Shown here: in pieces, positions 52,432 through 63,616 of the stretch
Numbering within the stretch: position 1 is the first letter of the stretch
How the letters are laid out: every line of letters starts with the position of its first letter
Assembly (NCBI RefSeq): GCF_018343795.1
Contig: NZ_CP074346.1
Location: forward strand, 1,798,001-1,862,000
Length of the DNA stretch: 64,000 nucleotides
Direction of reading: 5' to 3'
Source of the DNA: Phocoenobacter atlanticus subsp. cyclopteri
Lineage (GTDB): Bacteria > Pseudomonadota > Gammaproteobacteria > Enterobacterales > Pasteurellaceae
Position numbers and translations under genes: made by a program
Notes under the pieces: model-generated
The model's input: the letters and a program-made list of their open reading frames with translations, nothing else
What the model was told of the DNA's origin: nothing
Database searches by the model: none

Positions 52432-55400
52432 ATGTCTTTTTCTCTTTCTAAAAAATATAGTCAATTACGTCGTGATATCACTTCATATTATCGCATTGAT
52501 GAAAAAAAAGCGGTTGATCAGTTATATGAAACCTTAACTTTTACTCCCGAGCAAGAAAATGCCATTCAAAAAAATGCCGTAAATTTAATTAATAAAGTGC
52601 GTAATATTAAGAAGAATAGCTATGGCATTGATGCTTTAATGCAAGAGTTTTCATTGGGTGATGACGAGGGAATAGCATTAATGTGTTTAGCGGAAGCATT
52701 ATTACGTATTCCAGATGAAGAAACACAAGATGAATTAATTCACGATAAATTAAAAGAGGGCAATTGGCAAAGTCATATTGGGCGATCTTCTTCTATCTTT
52801 ATTAACGCAGCTAGCTACGGTTTGTTACTGGGTAAAAAATTAAGCGGTAGTTTTGATGAAGAAACCCTTTCTAATGCGTTAACACGTAGTTTTGCTCGTT
52901 TATCTGCACCCGCTATGCGATTGGCTATGCTACAAGCAATGCGTATTTTAGGTGCTCAGTTTGTCACAGGAACAGATATTAACAATGCCCTTCATCGAGT
53001 ACAAAAACGTGTTGAGAAAGGATTTTGTTTCTCTTTTGATATGCTAGGAGAAGCGGCAATGACTGCTTCTGATGCCGAACATTATTTCCAAGATTATATT
53101 AATGCCATCGAAGCCGTTGGTAGAGATTCTGCAGATAAAGATATTTTTCAATCAAATGGCGTTTCAGTAAAACTTTCCGCCATTCATCCACGTTATTTTC
53201 GTTCGCAATATGATCGTGTTATGGACGAACTTTACCCAAAACTAAAACAATTAATGTTGTTAGGTAAAAAATACAATATTGGTATTAATATTGACGCCGA
53301 GGAAGCAAGCCGCTTAGAACTTTCTTTAGATCTAGTTGAAAAATTATTAGATGAACCAGAATTAAAAGGCTATAAAGGAATTGGCTTTGTTATTCAGGCC
53401 TATTCAAAACGCTGTCCTAAAGTGATTGATTATTTAATTGAATTAGCCCGTGAAAAACAAAGTTATTTAATGATCCGTTTGGTAAAAGGAGCCTATTGGG
53501 ACAGTGAAATTAAATGGGCACAAACAGAAGGATTAGAAGGCTTCCCTGTTTATACTCGAAAAAATCATACCGATATTTCTTACCTTGCTTGTGCTAAAAA
53601 ATTATTAACGGCTCAAGATGTGATTTATCCGCAATTTGCAACACACAACGTACAAAGCCTCTGTACTATTTATGAATTGGGTAAAGATAAAAATTATGAA
53701 TTCCAATGCTTACACGGAATGGGTGAGAATTTATATGATAATGTGGTTGGAAAAGAGAATCTTGACCGTTTAGTTCGTGTTTATGCCCCTGTTGGCACAC
53801 ACGAAACCCTGCTCGCCTATTTAGTGCGTCGTTTATTAGAAAATGGGGCTAATTCCTCTTTTGTACATCAACTGGTCGATGAAACCATTCCTGCAGAACA
53901 GTTGGTGACACCACCTTGGAAACTTTATGAAACATCTCAAGGTGAGCGAAACAAAGCGGTGAAATTACCCTTAGAATTATTTAGTGATCGTAAAAATTCA
54001 CAAGGTTTTGATTTAACCAATGAGTTTACCCTTGAACAATTAGAGCAAGGTTTTGAAAAAGCACAAATTGAAGCGGTCACATCCTTAGTAAATTTTGCAA
54101 ATAATACGATTCACCACCAAAGTCATTCTGTTTTTAACCCTGCGGATCTGTCTAGTAAAGTAGGTGAGGTTTCATTTTTAAAAGTAGACGCAGTAGAACA
54201 AGTTTTTGAAAGTGCAACGATGACCGAGTGGAATAATTTTGATGCTACGTCAAAAGCAGATATTTTACGTAAAACAGCTGATCTTTATGAAAAAAATGCA
54301 GCATTACTAATGAAAATAGCTATTTTAGAGGCAGGTAAAACCTTACCAAATGCTATTGCAGAATTACGAGAGGCTGTGGATTTCTTACGTTATTATGCGG
54401 TTCAGTTAGAAAAATTGGCTCAATTGGGTAAACTTGCGGATCCGAGAGGTAAGATTTTATGTATCTCTCCTTGGAACTTCCCATTAGCGATTTTCACAGG
54501 GCAAATTGCCGCAAGTTTGGCAGCAGGGAATGTGGTGATAGCAAAACCTGCTGAGCAAACTTCATTAATTGCCGCAGCGGCAGTTGAATTATTTTACCAA
54601 GCAGGCTTACCTCGTAGTGCATTACAATTAGTATTAGGAGCGGGTGATATTGGTGCAGCATTAGTCAAACAACCTTTTGATGGAGTGGTATTCACTGGTT
54701 CAACGGAAGTGGCAAAACTGATCAATGAACAATTAGCACAAGCAGATAATGATCCTGTTTTTATTGCAGAAACAGGTGGACAAAATGTGTTAGTGGTTGA
54801 TTCTTCTGCTCTGGCAGAACAAGTGATTGCAGATGTCTTAAACTCTGCTTTTGATTCAGCAGGACAACGTTGCTCTGCATTACGTATTTTATTATTACAA
54901 GAAGATGTTGCCGATAAAATTTACTCAATGCTATGTGAGGCAATGAAAGAGTTAAAAATAGGAAACCCAACACAACTTGCCACTGATGTTGGTCCTGTTA
55001 TTGACAAGGAAGCACTACAAAATTTAGACAATCACAAAATGAAAATGCGTCAAATAGCACAGCGTTATGTAGAACTTAAATCCCCTAAAGAAGGGCATTT
55101 TGTCGCACCTGCTGTTTATATATTAGATAACTTGGCACAGTTAGAACGAGAAGTCTTTGGGCCTATTTTACATATCGTTACCTATAAAAAAGAGAACCTC
55201 GCTAATGTGTTAGCTGAAGTCAATGCAAAAGGATATGCACTGACAGGAGGTTGTCATAGCCGCATCTACAAACAAATGGATTTTGTTGAAAAACATCTAA
55301 ATTGCGGTAATTTTTATATTAATAGAAATATTGTTGGTGCAGTTGTGGGGGTTCAGCCTTTTGGTGGACATAGCCAGTCAGGAACAGGACCAAAAGCAGG

Positions 55401-55887
55401 AGGGGAATTCTACCTACAACGCTTAACCAAAACAACCCAATATTATAGTCAGTTTGGCGATGAAATGGCTTTAGCTAATGCTAAACCACTGTTGGAGAGC
55501 ATTACAGGTGAAGATAATTCATTAGCCTATTTACCTTGTGAAGTGGCTATTTTTGATGGTTCATTAGAACAAGCAAAACCAGCCGCAGAAAAATTATTAG
55601 CTGCAGGTTTTAGTGTGTTAGTTGAGCATCAACATCCATTAGTTAAATTAAACCTTGATAATGTTCGAGTAGCAAAAACCTTAGGGCATTGTCAAAAAGG
55701 GGTTTATTTAGAAAATATAACGAAAGAGCAACGCCTTTGGGTAGCCCAAAATAGCCCCGCTATTTTTAAATGTTATGATTGGAGAGAAACTCAAGATTTA
55801 ATGCCTCTTTATGATGAGTTTTCTCGTAGTGAAAATACCACCGCAGCAGGCGGAAATGCGTCTTTAATGGCAGCACAAGAACAATAA
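52432..55887 (+). CDS. putA: Bifunctional proline dehydrogenase / glutamate-semialdehyde dehydrogenase
   Basis: PutA oxidises proline to glutamate in two steps. The 1151-residue protein has a proline dehydrogenase barrel (about residues 150-450; GVSVKLSAIHPRY, IRLVKGAYWD). The aldehyde dehydrogenase domain follows (about 560-1010; SPWNFPLAIFTGQ, catalytic Glu in FIAETGGQN, catalytic Cys in SAGQRCSALR). A C-terminal extension of about 130 residues completes it. There is no N-terminal ribbon-helix-helix DNA-binding domain as in E. coli, so this PutA does not regulate itself in the E. coli way. An uptake signal is embedded at 54071-54105. putP follows 16 bases later. Confidence 0.95.
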   Translation: MSFSLSKKYSQLRRDITSYYRIDEKKAVDQLYETLTFTPEQENAIQKNAVNLINKVRNIKKNSYGIDALMQEFSLGDDEGIALMCLAEALLRIPDEETQDELIHDKLKEGNWQSHIGRSSSIFINAASYGLLLGKKLSGSFDEETLSNALTRSFARLSAPAMRLAMLQAMRILGAQFVTGTDINNALHRVQKRVEKGFCFSFDMLGEAAMTASDAEHYFQDYINAIEAVGRDSADKDIFQSNGVSVKLSAIHPRYFRSQYDRVMDELYPKLKQLMLLGKKYNIGINIDAEEASRLELSLDLVEKLLDEPELKGYKGIGFVIQAYSKRCPKVIDYLIELAREKQSYLMIRLVKGAYWDSEIKWAQTEGLEGFPVYTRKNHTDISYLACAKKLLTAQDVIYPQFATHNVQSLCTIYELGKDKNYEFQCLHGMGENLYDNVVGKENLDRLVRVYAPVGTHETLLAYLVRRLLENGANSSFVHQLVDETIPAEQLVTPPWKLYETSQGERNKAVKLPLELFSDRKNSQGFDLTNEFTLEQLEQGFEKAQIEAVTSLVNFANNTIHHQSHSVFNPADLSSKVGEVSFLKVDAVEQVFESATMTEWNNFDATSKADILRKTADLYEKNAALLMKIAILEAGKTLPNAIAELREAVDFLRYYAVQLEKLAQLGKLADPRGKILCISPWNFPLAIFTGQIAASLAAGNVVIAKPAEQTSLIAAAAVELFYQAGLPRSALQLVLGAGDIGAALVKQPFDGVVFTGSTEVAKLINEQLAQADNDPVFIAETGGQNVLVVDSSALAEQVIADVLNSAFDSAGQRCSALRILLLQEDVADKIYSMLCEAMKELKIGNPTQLATDVGPVIDKEALQNLDNHKMKMRQIAQRYVELKSPKEGHFVAPAVYILDNLAQLEREVFGPILHIVTYKKENLANVLAEVNAKGYALTGGCHSRIYKQMDFVEKHLNCGNFYINRNIVGAVVGVQPFGGHSQSGTGPKAGGEFYLQRLTKTTQYYSQFGDEMALANAKPLLESITGEDNSLAYLPCEVAIFDGSLEQAKPAAEKLLAAGFSVLVEHQHPLVKLNLDNVRVAKTLGHCQKGVYLENITKEQRLWVAQNSPAIFKCYDWRETQDLMPLYDEFSRSENTTAAGGNASLMAAQEQ

Positions 55888-55903
55888 AAAAAGGAAACTT
55901 ATT

Positions 55904-57394
55904 ATGCAAATTTATATTACTTTTGGACTTTATCTCGTTATTATTTTAGGTATAGGTATCTATGCCTATCGTTCCACTGATAATTTTGATGATTATATTT
56001 TGGGTGGGCGAAAAATGGGTAGTTTTGTGACCGCAATGTCAGCAGGGGCTTCGGATATGTCTGGTTGGCTATTGATGGGGTTACCGGGTGCTATTTTTGT
56101 TTCAGGGCTTTCAGAGGCGTGGATAGCGGTAGGTTTAACCATTGGTGCATACTTAAATTATCGTGTAGTTGCAGGTCGGTTACGTATTTTTACAGCAAGT
56201 TACCAGAATGCATTAACTTTACCTGAATTTTTTGCACAACGTTTTCCTCAACAAGAGAAAGCGTTAAAAATAATTTCTTCTTCAATTATTTTATTTTTCT
56301 TTACTATATACTGTGCATCAGGCGTTGTTGCAGGCGCGAAATTATTCCAAAGCTTTTTAGGATTAGATTATAGCACCGCACTTTGGTTGGGAGCATTAGC
56401 AACGATCACTTATACCTTTATTGGCGGTTATTTGGCTGTTTCGTGGAGTGATACCATTCAAGCAACATTAATGTTTTTTGCATTATTACTTGCTCCAGTA
56501 ATGGTTTTAATTAATTTGAGTTGGGAAGAAATTAATACTGCACTAACAGTAAAATCCGCAGTAACGCATATTCCTTATTCTAATTGGTTACATAATGTCT
56601 CTGGTATTGGTGTTATTTCTGCATTGGCTTGGGGATTAGGCTATTTTGGGCAACCTCATATTCTCGCACGTTTTATGGCAGCAGATTCACTGAAATCATT
56701 AAAGAGAGCTCGCCATATTGGTATTAGCTGGATGTTTTTATGTCTAGGTGGTGCAGTTGCGGTGGGCTACTTTGGCTTAGCTTATTTCTCTGCAAATAAT
56801 ATTGAATTAGAAAATTCAGAAACTGTTTTTATTGAATTATCCAAATTAATGTTTAACCCTTGGATCGTTGGTATCGTTCTTTCTGCCATTTTGGCTGCGG
56901 TGATGAGTACCCTGTCTGCACAATTACTAATGTGTTCAGCGGCAATTACTGAAGATTTTTATAAAGGATTTATCCGTAAAGCAGCATCAAGCAAGGAATT
57001 AGTTTGGGTTGGACGACTAATGGTATTGGCAATTGCAGTTGTAGCCATTGCCATTGCACAAGATCCATCATCGAAAGTAATGGGGCTTGTTTCTTATGCT
57101 TGGGCAGGGTTTGGTGCAGCGTTTGGACCAGTAATCATCTTATCTCTATTTAACCGTAATATTAGTTCAACAGCCGCTCTTTGGGGAATGTTATCGGGAG
57201 CGATAATGGTTGTGACCTGGAAGCCACTAATACAATATTTAGGTTGGATCGATCTTGCTAATCTTTATGAAATTATACCAGGGTTCTTAATGTGCTCTTT
57301 TATCACACTAACCTCGTCAATATTTAGCACAGTTAATCCACAAGTTGCAGAACAATTTGATAAAGCATTAGTTAAGTTTAATAAGAGCAATTAA
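55904..57394 (+). CDS. putP: Sodium/proline symporter
   Basis: PutP imports proline with Na+. The 496-residue protein has about 13 hydrophobic segments and the sodium:solute symporter pattern. Conserved stretches include GASDMSGWLLMGLPGA (residues about 48-63, with the Na+/proline-binding Asp) and GLGYFGQPHILARFMA. It forms an operon with putA. Confidence 0.95.
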   Translation: MQIYITFGLYLVIILGIGIYAYRSTDNFDDYILGGRKMGSFVTAMSAGASDMSGWLLMGLPGAIFVSGLSEAWIAVGLTIGAYLNYRVVAGRLRIFTASYQNALTLPEFFAQRFPQQEKALKIISSSIILFFFTIYCASGVVAGAKLFQSFLGLDYSTALWLGALATITYTFIGGYLAVSWSDTIQATLMFFALLLAPVMVLINLSWEEINTALTVKSAVTHIPYSNWLHNVSGIGVISALAWGLGYFGQPHILARFMAADSLKSLKRARHIGISWMFLCLGGAVAVGYFGLAYFSANNIELENSETVFIELSKLMFNPWIVGIVLSAILAAVMSTLSAQLLMCSAAITEDFYKGFIRKAASSKELVWVGRLMVLAIAVVAIAIAQDPSSKVMGLVSYAWAGFGAAFGPVIILSLFNRNISSTAALWGMLSGAIMVVTWKPLIQYLGWIDLANLYEIIPGFLMCSFITLTSSIFSTVNPQVAEQFDKALVKFNKSN

Positions 57395-57409
57395 ATAAAT
57401 GATAAGATT

Positions 57410-57465
57410 TAAGCGGTGACATTATACTGAAAATTTGCAAAAAGTTCTTTCAATGTAACCGCTTA
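57410..57465. terminator. Inverted uptake-signal pair between putP and znuA
   Basis: TAAGCGGTGACATT and AATGTAACCGCTTA face each other with one mismatch around an AAATTTGCAA centre. The pair lies between the convergent putP and znuA stops, and so is likely a two-way terminator. Confidence 0.75.
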
Positions 57466-57478
57466 ATTAGTCAATAAA

Positions 57479-58525
57479 TTACTTACTTAAACATTGTTCA
57501 AAGGCTGTCGCAAGTGATCTTAAATATTCTAGATATGCTGTCTTACCTTGTTTAATATTTCCACCTAATGGATCTAATCTTCCAACACCTACTTGCACTC
57601 CTTTACTTAAACGTTCAACCACTTTAGGGGTGAATTGTGGTTCAGTAAATAAGCAGGTTGCTTGATGAGTTTTGATATTTGCTTTAATTTTCTCTAATGT
57701 TTTTGCTCCAGGAGCAACAGTTGGATTCATTGTAAATGCTCCTAAGGATTTCAACCCATAAGCATCTTCAAAATAACCATAAGCAGCATGGAAAGTGTAA
57801 TAACCTTTATCTTTTACAGGTAAAAGTTGTTTAGCTATTTCTATATTCACCTTAGCCAATCCAAGTTTAAATTCTGTAAGATTTGCTTCGATTTTTGTTT
57901 TCTTAGCAGGTAATTTTTCACTTAATCGTTTTGCGATTTGCTCAGCAATAATGCTGCTCATCTTTGGAGAAACCCAGATATGCCAATCGCTATTATGGTG
58001 ATGGTGATGGTGATGAGCATGATGTTCGTGTTCATCATTATCATTATGATGTTCATGTTTGTCGTGATGCTTATGTTCATCATTATCATCGTGATGTTCG
58101 TGTTCACTATGATGCTCATGTTCATCATTATGATGGTGGTGTTTATGAGCATTATGATGCTTTTCATCAAGTTTAATTCTAACCCTTTTATCAGTATGTT
58201 CTACTATTTCTTTAATTTCAGGTATGCTTTCTAGAGTTAATACATATGATTGAGGTAGTTTCTCGATACTTTTTTCTAAAAAAGTTTCCATTTCATCACC
58301 AATCCATACAACTAGACTTGCAGATTTCAATTTCTGCACATCTGAAGGTTTTAAACTGTAATCGTGAGGGGAAGCACTAGTAGGTAACAAAACATCCGTC
58401 TCAGTTACACCATCGGTAATGGCATTTGCAATAAAACCTAAAGGTTTAATAGTTGTAAGTACATTTGCGTGCGTCACCGTAGCCATCCCTAAAATAGCTA
58501 GGCTTAAAGTAGTTTTTTTTAACAT
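57479..58525 (-). CDS. znuA: Zinc ABC transporter, periplasmic binding protein
   Basis: ZnuA captures zinc in the periplasm and hands it to ZnuBC. The 348-residue protein has a signal peptide (ending THA-N, residue 20). The conserved zinc-site residues are present: His54 (SPHDYSL), His182 (DWHIW), a His in YTFHAAYGYF, and an acidic ligand in LFTEPQF. Residues 122-178 form a long loop of His, Asp and Glu, typical of Zn rather than Mn binding. The loop DNA is built from short near-repeats. znuB and znuC are not adjacent. Confidence 0.95.
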   Translation of the reverse strand: MLKKTTLSLAILGMATVTHANVLTTIKPLGFIANAITDGVTETDVLLPTSASPHDYSLKPSDVQKLKSASLVVWIGDEMETFLEKSIEKLPQSYVLTLESIPEIKEIVEHTDKRVRIKLDEKHHNAHKHHHHNDEHEHHSEHEHHDDNDEHKHHDKHEHHNDNDEHEHHAHHHHHHHNSDWHIWVSPKMSSIIAEQIAKRLSEKLPAKKTKIEANLTEFKLGLAKVNIEIAKQLLPVKDKGYYTFHAAYGYFEDAYGLKSLGAFTMNPTVAPGAKTLEKIKANIKTHQATCLFTEPQFTPKVVERLSKGVQVGVGRLDPLGGNIKQGKTAYLEYLRSLATAFEQCLSK

Positions 58526-58660
58526 TTTTATCTCCTTTGTTATAAAAGTTGTGCGATATTAACAAAACAAAAATAAAAAGCAATAATTTTTTTATGGTTA
58601 TTATTTTTTTGTAATTTCGTTATACTGCAATCAATATTCAAGATAAAGGTTAAAAGTGGT

Positions 58661-60127
58661 ATGAATTATAAAAATCTGCGTGAATTTTTGGATTTACTTG
58701 AGCAAAAAGGACTGCTAAAACGAATCTCTCAAGAAATTGATCCTAATTTAGAAATGACAGAAATCGCTGATCGAACTTTACGTGTTGGTGGTCCTGCTCT
58801 GCTTTTTGAAAATCCTAAAGGCTATACTATGCCTGTTTTATGTAATTTATTTGGAACGCCTGAGCGTGTTGCTTTAGGAATGGGACAAAATGATGTTAAA
58901 GCATTACGTGAACTAGGTAAATTATTAGCATTTTTAAAAGAACCTGAACCGCCTAAGGGTTTAAAAGGGTTAATGGGACAACTTCCTCAGTGGAAACAAG
59001 TGTTAAATATGCCAAGTAAAACTGTCACAAAAGCACCTTGCCAACAAATAATTTTAACTGGGGATGAGGTGGATTTGTATCAATTACCAATTATGAAATG
59101 TTGGCCTGATGATGTGGCACCTTTAGTGACTTGGGGACTGACAATTACGCAAGGTCCTTACAAAAAACGCTTAAATTTAGGAATTTATCGCCAACAGTTA
59201 TTAGCAAAAAATAAATTAATTATGCGTTGGCTTTCTCATCGAGGAGGAGCATTAGATTTTCAAGAATGGCAACAACAACACCCTAATGAACCTTTTCCTG
59301 TTTCTGTCGTGTTAGGTGCAGACCCTGCCACTATTTTAGCGGCGGTAACACCTATCCCTGACACACTTTCAGAATATGCTTTTGCTGGATTATTACGTGG
59401 TAATAAAACGGAAGTCACTAAATCTATTTCTAATGATTTAGAAATTCCTGCCAGTGCTGAGATTGTATTAGAAGGTTATATTGATCCAAATGAAACTGCA
59501 TTAGAAGGTCCTTATGGTGATCATACGGGTTACTATAATGAGCAAAATCATTTTCCTGTATTTACTATTACCCATATCACAATGCGAAAAGATGCTATTT
59601 ATCATTCTACTTACACGGGTCGTCCACCTGATGAACCTGCGGTATTAGGTGAAGCCTTGAATGAAGTTTTTATCCCTATTTTACAAAAACAGTTCCCCGA
59701 AATTGTGGATTTTTATTTACCTCCAGAGGGATGTTCTTATCGTTTGGCTGTCGTTACTATAAAAAAACAGTATGCAGGACACGCCAAACGTATAATGATG
59801 GGGGTTTGGTCTTTCTTACGTCAATTTATGTATACCAAATATGTAATTGTGTGTGATGATGATATCAATGCAAGAGATTGGAAAGATGTGATTTGGGCAA
59901 TTACTACTCGTTGTGATCCAGCCCGTGATACCACAATGATTGAACATACTCCAATTGATTATTTAGATTTTGCTTCGCCAGTAGCGGGACTTGGTTCCAA
60001 AATGGGCATTGATGCTACCAATAAATGGCAAGGCGAAACGAATAGAGAGTGGGGAACACCGATTGTTAAAGATCCAAAGATAGTAAAAAAAATAGATGAT
60101 ATTTGGAGCGAATTAGGAATTGACTAA
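58661..60127 (+). CDS. ubiD: 4-hydroxy-3-polyprenylbenzoate decarboxylase
   Basis: UbiD removes the carboxyl group from polyprenyl-hydroxybenzoate in ubiquinone synthesis, using prenylated FMN made by UbiX. The 488-residue protein has the family blocks [25 protein letters not shown], the catalytic E-R-E-type region ([11 protein letters not shown]) and [18 protein letters not shown]. It is divergent from znuA. The ISAs1 element lies 31 bases after its stop. Confidence 0.95.
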   Translation: MNYKNLREFLDLLEQKGLLKRISQEIDPNLEMTEIADRTLRVGGPALLFENPKGYTMPVLCNLFGTPERVALGMGQNDVKALRELGKLLAFLKEPEPPKGLKGLMGQLPQWKQVLNMPSKTVTKAPCQQIILTGDEVDLYQLPIMKCWPDDVAPLVTWGLTITQGPYKKRLNLGIYRQQLLAKNKLIMRWLSHRGGALDFQEWQQQHPNEPFPVSVVLGADPATILAAVTPIPDTLSEYAFAGLLRGNKTEVTKSISNDLEIPASAEIVLEGYIDPNETALEGPYGDHTGYYNEQNHFPVFTITHITMRKDAIYHSTYTGRPPDEPAVLGEALNEVFIPILQKQFPEIVDFYLPPEGCSYRLAVVTIKKQYAGHAKRIMMGVWSFLRQFMYTKYVIVCDDDINARDWKDVIWAITTRCDPARDTTMIEHTPIDYLDFASPVAGLGSKMGIDATNKWQGETNREWGTPIVKDPKIVKKIDDIWSELGID

Positions 60128-60147
60128 AATAATTTCTAATCAAAATT

Positions 60148-61377
60148 ATATTTGTACCCAGGGCAAGATCGCACTTTTCTTAAAAAGATGATCTAATAGC
60201 ACTTATTATTCAATAACAAATAGGTGTAAAAATGAATATATTATCAGCTTTTAAAGATTTGGAAGACCCTCGCAAAGATATAAACAAAAAACATGACTTC
60301 TTAGATGTTATTTTTCTTGTCGTAAGTGCGGTAATATCAGGTGCAGAAGGATGGAGTGAAATTCATCAGTTTGGTAAATTGAATATAAAATGGTTACGAA
60401 AATACCGAGATTTTGAAAATGGTATTCCTGTTGATGATACGATTGCTCGTATTGTAAGACGGATAAATCCTGAGAAATTAAATTATATTTTTATTAATTT
60501 TATCAATGAGATACGAAAATCACAAGGCAAAGAGTGTATTGCAATAGATGGTAAAACATTAAAAAACAGTTCACATTTAGAGCCTCATAATGCGCTACAT
60601 AGTATTACGGCTTGGAGCTGTTCAAGAGGATTAATTTTAGCTCAAAATAAGTCCAAAGGTAAGAAAAATGAGAATGAAAGCATTCTAGAAATGATAGATA
60701 TTTTAAAGCTAAATCAAGCCGTCATTACGGTAGATGCGATGAATACGCAAAAGAAAATAGCGAATAAAATCATAGAAAAGAAGAGCGATTATGTGATGCC
60801 ATTGAAAAATAATCATAAGAAATTTAGAAATGAAATAGAAAGTTATTTTCATAAAGTAGTGCGAGAAAAATCAATAAAAATAGATAAATTTCAAGAAGTT
60901 AACTGTGAAAGAAGTCGAATAGATCAACGGTATTATTCAAAATTACCAATAAGTGATTGGCTTTTGGAATCTCAAGGTTGGACAGGAATTAAAAGCCTTA
61001 TTCAAGTTCATAGGATAAGAGAAGACAATGGCAAGAAAAGTGAAGAAAAAGTATTTTATATCAGTAGCTTAGATGTTCCTTGCGAAGACTTTGCGAAATA
61101 TATTAGGGGTCATTGGGAAGTTGAAAATAAAGCGCATTGGGTACTTGATGTTGTTTTTAAAGAAGATGATAGTACGATTTATTTGGGGGATGGCGTTGAA
61201 AATATGGCAATAATTAGGCGTTTAGGGCTTAATTTAGCACGACTACATCCAACTAAAAATAGTATAAAAAGCAAGCTGAAATCAGCTGGCTGGTCTGATG
61301 AAATGAGGTCTGAGCTTATTTTTGGTGTGTGTGATTAATTTATAGACAAAGTACGCGGTTGCCCTGATATTTGTACC
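60148..61377 (+). mobile_element. ISAs1-family insertion sequence with 11-bp target duplication
   Basis: The element proper is 60159-61366 (1208 bases). Its ends start CAGGGCAA on both sides (left CAGGGCAAGATCGCACTTT; right, reversed, CAGGGCAACCGCGTACTTT). The direct repeat ATATTTGTACC flanks it exactly (60148-60158 and 61367-61377). The duplication is intact, so the insertion is probably recent. It separates ubiD from the atp operon, and its right end lies about 30 bases upstream of the atp -35 box. Confidence 0.93.
60232..61338 (+). CDS. ISAs1-family transposase
   Basis: This is the DDE transposase of the surrounding element, 368 residues, with an intact frame. Motifs include the N-terminal FKDLEDPRKDINKKHDFLDV block, the first Asp in CIAIDGKTLKNS, VITVDAMNTQKKIA (second Asp), and the C-terminal RGHWEVENKAHWVLDVVFKEDDS with the catalytic Glu. 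The complete element suggests it can still move. Confidence 0.94.
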   Translation: MNILSAFKDLEDPRKDINKKHDFLDVIFLVVSAVISGAEGWSEIHQFGKLNIKWLRKYRDFENGIPVDDTIARIVRRINPEKLNYIFINFINEIRKSQGKECIAIDGKTLKNSSHLEPHNALHSITAWSCSRGLILAQNKSKGKKNENESILEMIDILKLNQAVITVDAMNTQKKIANKIIEKKSDYVMPLKNNHKKFRNEIESYFHKVVREKSIKIDKFQEVNCERSRIDQRYYSKLPISDWLLESQGWTGIKSLIQVHRIREDNGKKSEEKVFYISSLDVPCEDFAKYIRGHWEVENKAHWVLDVVFKEDDSTIYLGDGVENMAIIRRLGLNLARLHPTKNSIKSKLKSAGWSDEMRSELIFGVCD

Positions 61378-61395
61378 AATTTAAAAGATTTGTTG

Positions 61396-61423
61396 TTGAA
61401 TCGCATAGGTAGAGGTGTATAAT
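61396..61423 (+). promoter_or_regulatory. Promoter of the atp operon
   Basis: TTGAAT (61396-61401), 16 bases, TATAAT (61418-61423), about 60 bases upstream of atpI. It starts 19 bases beyond the ISAs1 target duplication, so any regulatory site further upstream has been displaced by 1.2 kb. Confidence 0.75.
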
Positions 61424-61484
61424 CTACAAGTTGCATAACAATAGGCTAGTAACAGTTAATTTTATTAATTTGATGGGATATTAA

Positions 61485-61883
61485 ATGTCAGCGGTAATCA
61501 ATCAGGCAAAACAAACCTATTTAAAAGCAATAAGAATCACACTGTATATTTTAATAGTAAGTTCAATAAGTATTAGTGTCGTTAAATTTAACTCACTTTC
61601 TTCTTACATTTTGGGAACTGTTGCGGGTTTTATACCCCATTGTTTGTTTACTTATTGGGTCTTTTTTAGAAAGTCATCCCAAGAAAAGCAACAAATCACT
61701 GTCTTTTATACAGGTGAAGCGATAAAATGGTTGGTTACTATTGTTCTACTTATTTTGATTTTTAAATTTTATTTAAAAATAGATGTAATTGTGTTTTTTT
61801 TAGGGTATTTTTTAATACTTATATGTAATAGTTTAGTTCCTTTTGTAATAAAAAAAGAAGGAATTAAAATAAAAAAGAATTAA
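61485..61883 (+). CDS. atpI: ATP synthase accessory protein AtpI
   Basis: AtpI helps assemble the c-ring of F-type ATP synthase. The 132-residue protein is very hydrophobic, with four predicted membrane segments and a basic C-terminus (KKEGIKIKKN). The sequence is weakly conserved, as usual for AtpI. The position as first gene before atpB gives the identification. Confidence 0.88.
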   Translation: MSAVINQAKQTYLKAIRITLYILIVSSISISVVKFNSLSSYILGTVAGFIPHCLFTYWVFFRKSSQEKQQITVFYTGEAIKWLVTIVLLILIFKFYLKIDVIVFFLGYFLILICNSLVPFVIKKEGIKIKKN

Positions 61884-61907
61884 CATTTCTTTTATTTAGA
61901 AGGGTAA

Positions 61908-62702
<795 letters not shown>

Positions 62703-62798
62703 CTATTTAAAATAGAATAACAAATAATAATGTTATTCTGCTTTTAATTATTAACTTTTTATTAACCGACCCTTTGGGTCAATTTCCTTTAACCTTAA

Positions 62799-63065
<267 letters not shown>

Positions 63066-63133
63066 TAATAGTCGGATTTTTTATTAACAATAGTTACTCT
63101 TTTAGAGTGATTAATCCGATTTAAGGAGGCATT

Positions 63134-63604
63134 GTGAATTTAAATGCAACATTAATTGGTCAAATGATTACATTCGTACTGTTTGTTACGTTTTGTATGA
63201 AATATATATGGCCAAGAATTATAACGGCAATAGAAGAGCGTCAAGCAGAAATTGCTAATGCCCTTGCTTCTGCTGAAAAAGCGAAACAAGAACAAGATGA
63301 AGTAAAAAATCTTGCAGAACAAGAAATTTTAAAAGCAAAAGAAGAAGCGCAACACATTGTTGATTTGGCAAATAAACGTCGTAATGAAATTTTGGATTCT
63401 GTCACAGCCGAAGCAGAGGTTGAGAAAGCACGTATTATTGAACAAGGTTATGCTGAAATTGAAAATGAGCGTAAACGTGTTCAAGAAGAGCTTCGTCAAA
63501 AAGTCGCTGCCTTAGCTGTTGCAGGAGCAGAGAAAATTGTGGGTCGCAATATTGATGCTGCGGCAAACAATGACATTATTGATAAATTAGTTGCAGAACT
63601 ATAA
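63134..63604 (+). CDS. atpF: ATP synthase subunit b
   Basis: Subunit b is the peripheral stalk dimer linking F0 to F1. The 156-residue protein has one N-terminal membrane helix (residues about 6-24). A long charged coiled coil follows ([19 protein letters not shown] onward). The start is a GTG at 63134 after AAGGAGG, giving the E. coli length. An upstream gap of 68 bases separates it from atpE. Confidence 0.96.
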   Translation: MNLNATLIGQMITFVLFVTFCMKYIWPRIITAIEERQAEIANALASAEKAKQEQDEVKNLAEQEILKAKEEAQHIVDLANKRRNEILDSVTAEAEVEKARIIEQGYAEIENERKRVQEELRQKVAALAVAGAEKIVGRNIDAAANNDIIDKLVAEL

Positions 63605-63616
63605 TAAGGAGGAGCT

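Noticed and set aside
57938-58234. Plus-strand open frames rich in Met, Val and Phe opposite znuA
   Set aside because: They are antisense images of the histidine-rich loop of znuA (His codons CAT/CAC read backwards as ATG/GTG) with no start signals.
61410-61428. GTAGA...TCTAC around the atp -10 box as another GTAG-type repeat
   Set aside because: It is only a five-base match without a paired stem, and it is explained by the promoter itself.
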